From Microcystis viridis FACHB-1342 (GTDB taxonomy: Bacteria > Cyanobacteriota > Cyanobacteriia > Cyanobacteriales > Microcystaceae), in assembly GCF_014698335.1 (NCBI RefSeq), contig NZ_JACJSV010000020.1, forward strand, positions 1 to 58,989: DNA of 58,989 nt. The letters run 5' to 3'. Position 1 is the first letter of the stretch. Every line of letters begins with the position of its first letter. Made by a program: the position numbers and the translations under genes. Positions 1 to 8,178 of this stretch are shown here, in pieces. Under the pieces are notes generated by a model. It saw only the letters and a list, made by a program, of their open reading frames with translations. It did not search any database and had not been told where the DNA came from.

Positions 1-25
1 TTGTAATGGGAGACTCTTTGTTTTC

Positions 26-682
26 CTAGACAAAAATAATTACTTTTTCAAAAAAACACTTTTCTATTTTTTTGTTGGGTATTTTATTCTCTGGAAGTCC
101 CTTACCTTGCAGCAGTTGGTAGCTCAACCAGAGGGCATCGAGGCAGTCTATTGTCACTTGTCCCTGCTGGGTGAGCGCTTGGCTAACCCTCTGCCAGAGA
201 GGAATTGAAGCCGCAAGGACAATTCCTCCCACAATCGAGAAGGGCAGTTCTAGGGGAGCAGCAGCGATCGCCACAGCCAGGGTTAAGGCCGGCATCCCTA
301 AAGTTGGCCAAGTCCCCTGATTTCTAGCCCCGACTTTCTCGTTTAGGTCTGGCTCTCTTTCCCGGCCGGCCGCTAGGATGGCCGCTTGCAAGTAATCTAG
401 GATGGCCGTTGCTGACAGCATTTCCGCCCGGTAGGAGACAATCAGGGAGCAGGCTGCGGCATTGATGCGGCTCTCGCTGATAGCAGTGGTTCTCAGCAGC
501 GATCGCTGCAAGCGTCTGGCAAATTCGTCATCCCAATTGTGGCGGGGAATGCGAATTCGCAGCCGTCCCGGAATTTGATGGGCGACTTGCCAATCTACCC
601 ACTCAGGGGGTGCTGGGGAATTTGCTGCCGCTTGAACTGGCGCGGGAGTCAGAGTTGTTGTCGTCATGGTGAGGTGATTCAA
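26..682 (-). pseudogene. N-terminal fragment of a heavy-metal P-type ATPase
   Basis: The 218-residue frame resembles only the N-terminus of cyanobacterial P1B-type ATPases. Residues about 33-95 form an HMA-like fold (VAHQIPGRLRIRIPR) that lacks a CxxC metal site. A hydrophobic segment follows (LPFSIVGGIVLAASIPLW), then the linker TIDCLDALWLSYQLLQGKGLP. After residue about 197 the sequence turns into a lysine-rich, AT-rich tail that does not look like an ATPase. The transport, phosphorylation (DKTG) and ATP-binding domains are all missing, so transport is not expected. The break lies near position 95-100, where an insertion or deletion probably cut the gene. ATG at 667-665 is an alternative start. 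Confidence 0.6.
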
Positions 683-926
683 GAGGGGCTACCGACTGGC
701 AGCGGGACGAACAAGACATTCAACAGCAGGCTGACAGCAGTGACGCAGATGATACCAGTTTTCGACTTCCATCTAAAAATCGAAAGAAAAGTATTAACCG
801 ATTACACCATAAAAAAGTTATGAAAGAAGTGCATTCAGCTAATCTAAGGATAGGCGGTTAAAATGCGTCTTGGCTTAATAGCAATAGACATCTTGTAAAA
901 ATCAAAAATTGTTGTTGGGGTTAGGA

Positions 927-953
927 GTCAGTAGCCAGTAGTCAGTAGTCAGG
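927..953. repeat. short tandem repeat (GTCAGTAGCCAGTAGTCAG type)
   Basis: Degenerate copies of an 8-10 base CAGTAG unit are arranged in tandem. This is the short tandemly repeated repetitive (STRR) type of sequence found between genes throughout the window. Confidence 0.5.
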
Positions 954-962
954 AGAATTAAG

Positions 963-1066
963 AATGAATAATAATCAGTTAAATGGTCTATTTACAGACT
1001 TGATGCCATTTAATTCTTATTTTTGACGTTTTTGAACCCTGAAAAATTAATTATGCAAGAGGTTTT
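963..1066 (+). repeat. dispersed repeat, TGCAAGAGG family, copy 1
   Basis: The segment runs from TGAATAATAAT through TTTTTGAACC to AATTAATTATGCAAGAGG. It aligns with the reverse complement of 26781-26872. The two copies share both ends and the central TTTTTGAACC but have diverged between. It is probably a decayed non-autonomous mobile element. Confidence 0.5.
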
Positions 1067-1138
1067 TAAACACAAACTACCTATCAGATTGTGGAGAATT
1101 GGTATTACAAAAGTAACCAAAGGGAAAGCCAAATTTGA

Positions 1139-3361
1139 TTAGGGAGTTGCTAGAAATTGACTGGGAGATAATTCGGCATTAACTAAAGACTTTAACGGGA
1201 TTAATTTGACAGCACAAGCTTTTAATTCTGGTTGCAGGGAAATCGGACAAGCGGCCGGATGGGTGAGACTATTGGCCTCAGAATTTTCTGCCCATAGGGC
1301 CCCCCAGTGCATCGGCACAAAGACACAATTAGGAGCAATTGCTTTGGTAATTAAAGCGGGAAAACGGGCAGAACCGCGACGAGAACGCACCTCCAACCAT
1401 TCCCCAGCTTCTATGCCCAATTTTGCCGCATCTTGGGGATGAATTTCCAGAAAAGGTGCGGGGTGCATTTTGACAATTTTCTCGATGCGGCCGGTGCGGG
1501 TTTGGGTGTGCCAGTGACCGTACAAACGCCCCACGGTCAACACTAGGGGATAATCATCGTCGGGGGGTTCCGCTAGACCTTTACTGTGGTAGGCGGCGAA
1601 AACAGCACGACCATCGGCAGTATTAAATTTACCATCGGTATAAAGGCGTTTTGCGGCGGTTTTTTGGCTTTTATCGTGATCTTTAACTAAATTACCCGGT
1701 AATTCCCCAGAATTACCGGTTTTAGGGGCGGAAATTTCATCGATGGAATCGGGCCACGGTCGGGGAGTCTCGGCCAGGCGCTCATAATTAATCCCTGTCA
1801 TATCACAAGGACGTTTATATGTCAAGCGGGCAAACTCGGAATATACCTCGGCCGAATCCTGAAAATTAAATTGTGCCTGAAACCCCAAACGGCGACCAAC
1901 TTCGGCAAAAATTTGCCAGTCGGCCCTAGCTTGACCAACGGGAGGACGAAAAGCCTTATTTAACGTCACCATGCGCTCAGAATTGGTCATTGTTCCCGTT
2001 TTTTCGCCCCATTGGGCTGCTGGCAGTAATAAATGGGCATAGGCGCTGGTTTCCGTGGGATAGTAGGCATCCTGATGGATAGTAAAAGGTGATTTTAACA
2101 GGGCCGCCTTGGTGCGTTTTAGATCAGGCATACTAACAGCCGGATTAGTGGCGGCAATCCAGAGAAGTTTGACCTCTCCCGTCTCCAAACCAGTAATCAT
2201 ACTCCAAGCGTCGCGACCGGGGACCGGAGAAATCCGACCGGCAGGTAAACCCCAAGCTTGTTCCACTTCGGCCCGGTGTTGGGGATTTTTGACGGAACGA
2301 TAACCGGGGAGAAGATGGCAGAGGCCGCCAGCTTCCCGTCCTCCCATGGCGTTGGGTTGTCCCGTTAGGGAAAAAGGACCGGCCCCGGGCTTACCGATAT
2401 TAGCCGTCATTAGGTGTAAATTGATTAAAGTGCGGGCTTTGGCCGTGCCTTCGCTGGATTGATTGATACCCATCGACCAGAGAGAAAGCACTCTTTTTGA
2501 TTCGGCCCAGTAGCGGGCAGCCTTTTCTAAATCCTCGATGGGGATACCGCATTTAGGGGCGACGATTTCCGGGGGATAATGGCCGATAATTTCGGCGTAT
2601 TTGGGGAAATCCCGGGTACATTTATCGATAAAATAGGTATCGATCGCACCCCAATTCAGTAACAGGTGAGCAATACCGTTAAATAGGTCAATATCAGTCC
2701 CCGGGTTAATGGCGAGGTGGAGATTAGCGGCCTCGGCGGTTTTTGTCCTGCGGGGATCAACGACGATTAATTTCGCTTCTTGGTTACGTTTGAGATACTT
2801 GTGCAGACGGTTAAAGATGATGGGGTGACATTCGGCCGTATTTGTCCCCACCAGAAAGGCACAATCGGTCAATTCTAGGTCATCGTAACAGCAGGGGGGA
2901 CCGTCGGACCCGAAACTGTCCCGATAAGCGGCCACGGCCGAAGACATACAAAGACGGGAATTAGCATCAAAGTTATTGACTCCCAGACAGCCCTTGACCA
3001 GTTTTTGGGCGATGTAGTAATCTTCGGTGTGAAATTGTCCCGAACCGTATAGACAGATACTTTCCTTTTCCCCCTGAGCGATTAGAGTTTGGATACGGTT
3101 AACGATGCGATCGAGGGCTTCTTCCCAGGTACAAGGACGGAATTGCTCTTGGAGAGAATCGCGAATCATCGGGGTTTTGAGGCGATTTTTATCGATTGAT
3201 TCCGCTACGGTGGCCCCTTTAACACAGACCATACCTTGACTGGAGGGGTGGGACTTGTCCCCGAAGACTTTCCATGCTTGTCCGGCCGACGCGGGGGGGG
3301 TGACTGTCAAACCACAACCTACTCCACAGTAAGGACATTGGGTTTTTGTAGATTCAGTCAT
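1139..3361 (-). CDS. narB: ferredoxin-dependent assimilatory nitrate reductase
   Basis: NarB reduces nitrate to nitrite with electrons from ferredoxin, the first step of nitrate assimilation in the cytoplasm. The 740-residue product begins with the [4Fe-4S] motif CPYCGVGC (Cys9, 12, 16 and Cys46). The molybdopterin oxidoreductase fold follows, with the likely Mo-ligand cysteine at position 138 (SRLCMSS). A C-terminal molydopterin dinucleotide-binding domain occupies the last 120 or so residues ([19 protein letters not shown]). The length is normal for cyanobacterial NarB. It stands alone here, without nirA or transporter genes. A GTA-N8-TAC element upstream suggests NtcA control. The ATG is used without an obvious ribosome-binding site. 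Confidence 0.95.
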   Translation of the reverse strand: MTESTKTQCPYCGVGCGLTVTPPASAGQAWKVFGDKSHPSSQGMVCVKGATVAESIDKNRLKTPMIRDSLQEQFRPCTWEEALDRIVNRIQTLIAQGEKESICLYGSGQFHTEDYYIAQKLVKGCLGVNNFDANSRLCMSSAVAAYRDSFGSDGPPCCYDDLELTDCAFLVGTNTAECHPIIFNRLHKYLKRNQEAKLIVVDPRRTKTAEAANLHLAINPGTDIDLFNGIAHLLLNWGAIDTYFIDKCTRDFPKYAEIIGHYPPEIVAPKCGIPIEDLEKAARYWAESKRVLSLWSMGINQSSEGTAKARTLINLHLMTANIGKPGAGPFSLTGQPNAMGGREAGGLCHLLPGYRSVKNPQHRAEVEQAWGLPAGRISPVPGRDAWSMITGLETGEVKLLWIAATNPAVSMPDLKRTKAALLKSPFTIHQDAYYPTETSAYAHLLLPAAQWGEKTGTMTNSERMVTLNKAFRPPVGQARADWQIFAEVGRRLGFQAQFNFQDSAEVYSEFARLTYKRPCDMTGINYERLAETPRPWPDSIDEISAPKTGNSGELPGNLVKDHDKSQKTAAKRLYTDGKFNTADGRAVFAAYHSKGLAEPPDDDYPLVLTVGRLYGHWHTQTRTGRIEKIVKMHPAPFLEIHPQDAAKLGIEAGEWLEVRSRRGSARFPALITKAIAPNCVFVPMHWGALWAENSEANSLTHPAACPISLQPELKACAVKLIPLKSLVNAELSPSQFLATP

Positions 3362-3433
3362 AAGCAGTTGGTCTGATTGGTGGCGCTGTCTTTAGGCATA
3401 CTAAGATAGTCGTCAGGTTTTCTCGGCAAAATT

Positions 3434-3447
3434 GTAGTTATTAATAC
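3434..3447 (-). promoter_or_regulatory. candidate NtcA-binding site of narB
   Basis: The palindrome GTA-N8-TAC (core GTAGTTATTAATAC, within TGTA...TACA) exactly matches the consensus of the nitrogen regulator NtcA. On the narB strand a TAN3T box (TATCTT, 3402-3407) lies 26 bases downstream. That is slightly longer than the usual 22-23, so activation is inferred rather than certain. Confidence 0.55.
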
Positions 3448-3603
3448 AATTTATTAGAAGCCTTGGCCAAATTGCCATTTTTATGATGCAAATCGCGCAT
3501 TACAACTGGCTAGATAAAAAGCATACACTTGTTCTCGTATTGAAAAAGAATCGGCATAGGATAATAGTAGTCTCTAGGGTGCGGAAAAAGTTTTCAGCCA
3601 GTC

Positions 3604-5568
3604 ATGACCTACGAACCTCTACATCATAAGTATCGTCCCCAAACCTTTGCCGATTTGGTGGGACAATCAGCGATCGCCACGACCCTGAGTAATGCCTTAA
3701 TCAGTGAGCGAATCGCTCCTGCATACCTATTTACTGGACCCAGAGGCACGGGGAAAACCTCCTCGGCGCGAATTTTAGCCAAATCCCTTAACTGTCTGTC
3801 TAGTGACCATCCGACACCGATTCCCTGCGGTAAGTGTTCCGTCTGTCAAGCGATCGCCAATGGTTCGGCCCTAGACGTGATCGAAATTGATGCCGCTAGT
3901 AATACCGGTGTGGATAACATTCGGGAAATTATCGAGCGATCGCAATTTGCCCCCGTCCAATGTCGTTATAAAGTCTATGTCATCGATGAATGCCATATGC
4001 TCAGTACGGCGGCCTTTAATGCTTTGCTGAAAACTCTGGAAGAACCGCCAGATCGAGTGATTTTCGTGCTTGCTACCACCGATCCTCAGCGTGTCTTGCC
4101 TACCATCATCTCCCGTTGTCAACGCTTTGATTATCGCCGTATTGCTCTCGATGCGATGGTGGCACACCTGCAAAAAATCGCCCAAATAGAAGCGATCGAT
4201 ATTAACCTAGAAGCATTAACCCTTGTGGCTCAGATCGCTAACGGTGGTTTACGCGATGCGGAAAGTCTTCTTGATCAATTAAGTTTACTCGCAGGAACGA
4301 TTACGGCCGAGCGAGTCTGGGATTTAGTCGGTGCAGTCCCCGAAAGAGACCTTTTAACCCTACTTAAAGTCATTCATAGCAATATTCCCGATCAAGTTAT
4401 CGAACAATGTCGCCATCTGATGAATCGCGGGAAGGAACCTTTAATCGTCTTGCAAAATCTAGCGGGATTCTATTTAAACCTACTTTTAGCCAAAACCGCC
4501 CCTAATCGTCCAGAAATGGTGGCTGTCACTGCTCCCACTTGGCAGGATTTGTGTAAGGAAGCGCGTACTTGGTCTTTAGAGGAAATTCTCCGCGGTCAAC
4601 AACTGCTTAAAGACAGCGAAACACAACTAAAAAACACCACTCAACCCCGTCTCTGGTTAGAAGTCACTCTCTTGGGACTGTTACCGCAAGCACAGGTGAT
4701 TCCGCTAGTTGCCACGGTAGCGCCTTCCCGTCCCCAAACCAGCGCCGAGAGGCCGCCGGAAGTGATCACAGCGCCGGCGCCGGTTAATGAACCGATAAAA
4801 CCGCCAGTTATCACCCCGACAACTAGCGTCGCAGTGCCGAAAACTGAGGTTAAAACTGTTACCAGTGATGACAATCATGAACAAATTTGGCAGCAGGTTT
4901 TAGAAGTAATGGAACCCCCCACTACTCGCACTCTCCTACGTCAGCATGGCAGTCTTTTTAATATGGAAGAATCGAGTGCTTATTTAAGCATATCTTCGGA
5001 ACAATTATTAAAAATGGCCCGGCTACGATTGACTAATATTGAGTCAGCTTTCGAGGCAGTTTTTCAGCGCCGGATTAAAGTTCATTTACAGGTAGGTTCC
5101 GCCACTGCTGCCATGGCTGCGGAAGTTTCCCCATCCCCAGCGGCCAGGATACTACCACCACCAGAAACCGCAGCAACTCCACCAATAACTCCCGAAAATA
5201 AAGTTATGACCGCGGTGGATATTCCTCCAGTCAAAGAAGCAATTATCGAGAAAAAAGAAGCAAAGATCACTGCATCGGGACCCCCAAAAACTCCTAGCAC
5301 AGAACTGCCCCAAAAAATCTTAAGTTTTGATTCATCTTTAGAGACATTAGATCAAGATGTCGATGTTAGCGAAATTTTGGCAGCCGCTCAAAAGTTAGCG
5401 AAATCTTTTGATGGTGAACTGGTCAATATGGGTTATTCACTGCCAGAAAATTCGGCCGCAGAAACTAAAGTTAATAAGTCTCTGGAAAATATGACTATCG
5501 TGCGCGGGAGACCTGATGTTAACGAAATTTTAGATAGTTTGGAGGAGGACGAAGACCTTCCTTTTTAA
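3604..5568 (+). CDS. dnaX: DNA polymerase III subunits gamma/tau
   Basis: DnaX is the AAA+ motor of the clamp loader that places the sliding clamp on primed DNA. Walker A is GPRGTGKT (residues 45-52). The zinc module uses Cys64, 75, 78 and 81, and Walker B is VIDECH (126-131). A sensor SRC motif follows (ISRCQRFDY). After residue about 370 there is a Pro/Ala/Thr-rich linker and then an acidic C-terminus ending SLEEDEDLPF. At 654 residues the protein is complete. It has no intein, although DnaX is a known intein host in some cyanobacteria. It is transcribed divergently from narB. Confidence 0.95.
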   Translation: MTYEPLHHKYRPQTFADLVGQSAIATTLSNALISERIAPAYLFTGPRGTGKTSSARILAKSLNCLSSDHPTPIPCGKCSVCQAIANGSALDVIEIDAASNTGVDNIREIIERSQFAPVQCRYKVYVIDECHMLSTAAFNALLKTLEEPPDRVIFVLATTDPQRVLPTIISRCQRFDYRRIALDAMVAHLQKIAQIEAIDINLEALTLVAQIANGGLRDAESLLDQLSLLAGTITAERVWDLVGAVPERDLLTLLKVIHSNIPDQVIEQCRHLMNRGKEPLIVLQNLAGFYLNLLLAKTAPNRPEMVAVTAPTWQDLCKEARTWSLEEILRGQQLLKDSETQLKNTTQPRLWLEVTLLGLLPQAQVIPLVATVAPSRPQTSAERPPEVITAPAPVNEPIKPPVITPTTSVAVPKTEVKTVTSDDNHEQIWQQVLEVMEPPTTRTLLRQHGSLFNMEESSAYLSISSEQLLKMARLRLTNIESAFEAVFQRRIKVHLQVGSATAAMAAEVSPSPAARILPPPETAATPPITPENKVMTAVDIPPVKEAIIEKKEAKITASGPPKTPSTELPQKILSFDSSLETLDQDVDVSEILAAAQKLAKSFDGELVNMGYSLPENSAAETKVNKSLENMTIVRGRPDVNEILDSLEEDEDLPF

Positions 5569-5655
5569 GGCTATCCCAACGGCTTGTGCTAAACTGATAG
5601 GATATGCCACGTCTCAGGATTGGCTATTCTTGCTCAAATTCTAGCTACTAGACCT

Positions 5656-5979
5656 ATGACACCCGAAACTAAGGCCAGAATCGATCAATTAATCCAGAAT
5701 AACAAAGTTCTTGTGTTCATGAAGGGCAATAAATTAATGCCTCAGTGTGGTTTCTCGAATAACGTCATACAAATTCTCAATATTCTGGGGGTTTCCTACG
5801 AAACTGTCGATATTCTCCAAGATCAGGAGTTAAGACAAGGAGTTAAGGAGTATTCCAATTGGCCGACTATTCCCCAAGTCTATATCAACGGTGAGTTTAT
5901 TGGCGGTTCCGACATTATGATCGAACTCTATCAAAATGGGGAACTACAACAAATAGTCGAGGTAGCCTTAGCTTCCTAA
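5656..5979 (+). CDS. grxD: monothiol glutaredoxin (CGFS type)
   Basis: This small thiol protein of the Grx4/GrxD class binds [2Fe-2S] clusters with glutathione and takes part in iron-sulfur trafficking. The monothiol motif CGFS is at residues 31-34, after MKG (22-24). The glutathione-binding [16 protein letters not shown] segment is near 69-84. I chose the ATG at 5656, giving 107 residues. The longer frame from TTG 5620 adds 12 residues not typical of the family. The gene lies 87 bases after dnaX on the same strand and may be cotranscribed. A strong hairpin follows the stop codon. Confidence 0.9.
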   Translation: MTPETKARIDQLIQNNKVLVFMKGNKLMPQCGFSNNVIQILNILGVSYETVDILQDQELRQGVKEYSNWPTIPQVYINGEFIGGSDIMIELYQNGELQQIVEVALAS

Positions 5980-5986
5980 AAATTTT

Positions 5987-6014
5987 CTAGGTTAGGTTAG
6001 CTATCCTAACCTAG
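5987..6014 (+). terminator. hairpin after the glutaredoxin gene
   Basis: A perfect 10-base-pair stem, CTAGGTTAGG/CCTAACCTAG, with an 8-base loop lies 8 bases after the stop. Only a short T-run follows, so termination may be partial. Confidence 0.5.
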
Positions 6015-6546
6015 TTTAAATCTACCAAACAGTAATCAGTGATCAGTAATCAGTGAAAAGACGGCAATTTTCTACTTAAGACTGTTGGGTACATCTCAGT
6101 TTTGTAGAAATATCTATATGACATTTTTGTCCGACGCAGTTCGATAAACTCACTGACCACGATCTTGGTGTCAACTTAAGCAAGAGGCTTAATTATAAAG
6201 AGTACCTGATAATCCAAAAGGAAGATAGTAAAAAACGGTAAAATAACGAGAAGAAATCAGAGGTGAGTCGGTGAAAACGCGCTCTAAGCAACGACCTAGA
6301 AAAAAGGGGAATCCCGAATTACGCTGTCAATTTCAGTCGCCAGCCTTGCACATTCGGATATTCTCGACTCTGTGTGATAATCAGTGCTTATCATTCGTAG
6401 GAGTCTTGCTAGGCAAGGCTTTGAAGACTATATTTCCGAAAAATTACCCCTATTCTTCTTCTTTCCACACAGAAACAAGAAGAGCCGTTTTTTTACGGTT
6501 ACTTCCAAGTACCTTCGTACACGACCAAATGAGGGCGGCAGTCAGT
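6015..6546. other. intergenic region, no supported gene
   Basis: A short CAGTAATCAGTGATCAGT tandem repeat lies at 6030-6054. An open frame at 6271-6618 begins with GTG and has a GAGGTGAG upstream. Its Arg/Phe/Ser-rich product has no recognisable domain and runs into the element at 6547, so I do not call it a gene. Confidence 0.4.
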
Positions 6547-6787
6547 AGACCTCTTGCAAAAGTCTTAAGTCGATCCTTGTACAGCAACATTTTTGAAGAT
6601 TATCAGCTAAGTACCTAAGCAAAATTAATTACACATTTCGATAAAGCTTTTGCCTATTGCCTATTGCCTCTTGCCTATCTTCACTAGGAAATTTATTTTG
6701 CACGACTACTTACTAATAAATAATTAACTGAAAGTCCCTCCCATTATTGTTTCTATCGTTTGTTTTCGGATTTATGCAAGAGGTCTA
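6547..6787. mobile_element. MITE-like element with TA-flanked inverted ends
   Basis: The ends are TAGACCTCTTGCA (6547-6559) and its complement TGCAAGAGGTCTA (6775-6787), about 241 bases apart. Each end can be read as a TA dinucleotide outside a GACCTCTTGCA repeat, as expected for IS630/Tc1-type targets. No transposase is present. Inside is a run of ATTGCCT-type repeats (6651-6678). The right end stops 2 bases before the neighbouring gene's stop codon. Confidence 0.5.
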
Positions 6788-6789
6788 GT

Positions 6790-7728
6790 TTATGGAGTTG
6801 ATGGAGTTGATGGAGTTGATGGAGTTGGAGGGAAATAAACCCAAATTTCAATCCTCCCATTAGGAGCATTCCAGTCCACTAATTCTAGTAGATCCGATTC
6901 TAGTAGGTCTTTAGGTAAATTTATGTTTTTATTATTATTCACATAACTTTGAGTGAGTTCCCCTAGATTTTTAGCTCGTTCTCTATCCCCAGCATGAAAA
7001 TATTTGATCCTACTGATTGGCTGATCATTCTTTAAAGAATATGTATTTTGAACATCTTCTTTTTTAATCGGGTTTAAACTAATTGTGTAATTTTTGCCCT
7101 GTAGATATTGCTTAAATTTATTCACTTCTTTCTCGTTCTCGTTATAGTAAATATCAACAACAAAATCAAAATTTTTAGTTATTTGTTCAACAATTTTCTC
7201 TCTAGGATCCTTGCTATTTTTGTAGCCTTCTTGAAGTTTTCTAAGCTCTTTAATAATCCCATTAGCTTGATTCGGATCCCTTTCGCCAATAATCATAAGA
7301 GCCGTAAAAGTATCTTGAAACTCTGGTGTTTGTCCTATAAATTCTTGATCTGTATTCGAGGGTTTAGACATTAACTCTTTAAATCTTGATCTATAAATTT
7401 GCGTTGCTATCTCAGCAATCATCTGCTTAGAGCTTTCATCATTGTCAGCTATCGTCCGATTCAAAGCAATTAAAGCGATATCTTTTTTTAATTGAGGGCT
7501 TTGTAAATCTCCAATCAATTTTTGAATTAATTCTGCCGTTTGAATGTTGGTTTTAAATCCTTCTAATTGATTCTCAATATTTTCGGTTTTCTGTTGCAGC
7601 TGAGAAGTCTGATATCCTATAAACCCATTGAGAATGGCAATAATCATTAAAACAAATGTCGATAAAGATGAGACACCTATACTTATTTTATCCAAGCTAT
7701 CTTTAGGCTCATTATTCTTGTCAGACAT
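6790..7728 (-). CDS. unknown membrane-anchored coiled-coil protein
   Basis: I do not recognise this 312-residue protein. ATG 7728 has a good ribosome-binding site (AAGGAG, 8 bases upstream). An upstream frame start at 7773 adds 15 residues without support. One membrane segment (FVLMIIAILNGFIGY, about residues 23-37) is followed by a coiled coil rich in Gln, Glu and Asn (TSQLQQKTENIENQLEGF) and a helical charged region. The C-terminal 110 residues form a separate domain with IKYFHAGDRERA and ending RIEIWVYFPP. The last residues are TPS repeats written by a 9-base DNA repeat. The layout suggests an N-terminally anchored cytoplasmic or periplasmic sensor or effector; no function can be assigned. 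Confidence 0.6.
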   Translation of the reverse strand: MSDKNNEPKDSLDKISIGVSSLSTFVLMIIAILNGFIGYQTSQLQQKTENIENQLEGFKTNIQTAELIQKLIGDLQSPQLKKDIALIALNRTIADNDESSKQMIAEIATQIYRSRFKELMSKPSNTDQEFIGQTPEFQDTFTALMIIGERDPNQANGIIKELRKLQEGYKNSKDPREKIVEQITKNFDFVVDIYYNENEKEVNKFKQYLQGKNYTISLNPIKKEDVQNTYSLKNDQPISRIKYFHAGDRERAKNLGELTQSYVNNNKNINLPKDLLESDLLELVDWNAPNGRIEIWVYFPPTPSTPSTPSTP

Positions 7729-8178
7729 AGTTAACTCCTTCCTTGTGTACTCACTTAAATATTCACACCACACCCCGCATCACCTGCACCAATTCCCCCA
7801 CTACCTAATCCTGCTTACTCCTTGCCTCAACCAGTTGGTCATTCAACCCTGACTGCCTGACACATCTCAGTGAAGTCTAGGTCAATCGGGGGTGGCAAGT
7901 CAAAGAGCAAATGCGAGAAAACTAAATCCGTTCCTAGAAATATTCTCGGGCTAGGTTAGAGACAAAACAAGGCTGAGGAGCTTTGGGAAACAGAGGAATA
8001 GGGGCAAAAAGTTCTCGTCCTTTAGATAGAATACCCCAGACCTAACACAACTCGATTCTAACCCACTTTCCCAGAAACATTGAATCTCCTAACAAAACTT
8101 TACATTTAAGGACATAACAACCCCAAAACGCCATTTTTCAATAGGTTATCACCATAAGTGGGAGAGAGTCGCTCCCCT
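7729..8178. other. intergenic region, no feature recognised
   Basis: About 450 bases lie between the unknown coiled-coil gene and the MscS gene. I see no frame with coding character and no clear repeat. Confidence 0.4.

Larger units (their letters stand above)
683..1138. other. intergenic region between ATPase fragment and narB
   Basis: This stretch holds no convincing gene. It contains a short tandem repeat of GTCAGTA units (927-953) and a dispersed repeat (963-1066) that recurs inverted near 26.8 kb. Both lie beyond the 3' end of narB. Confidence 0.5.

Noticed and set aside
6271-6618. 115-residue open frame with GTG start after GAGGTGAG
   Set aside because: Composition is not protein-like, no domain is visible and the 3' third lies inside the MITE-like element at 6547-6787.
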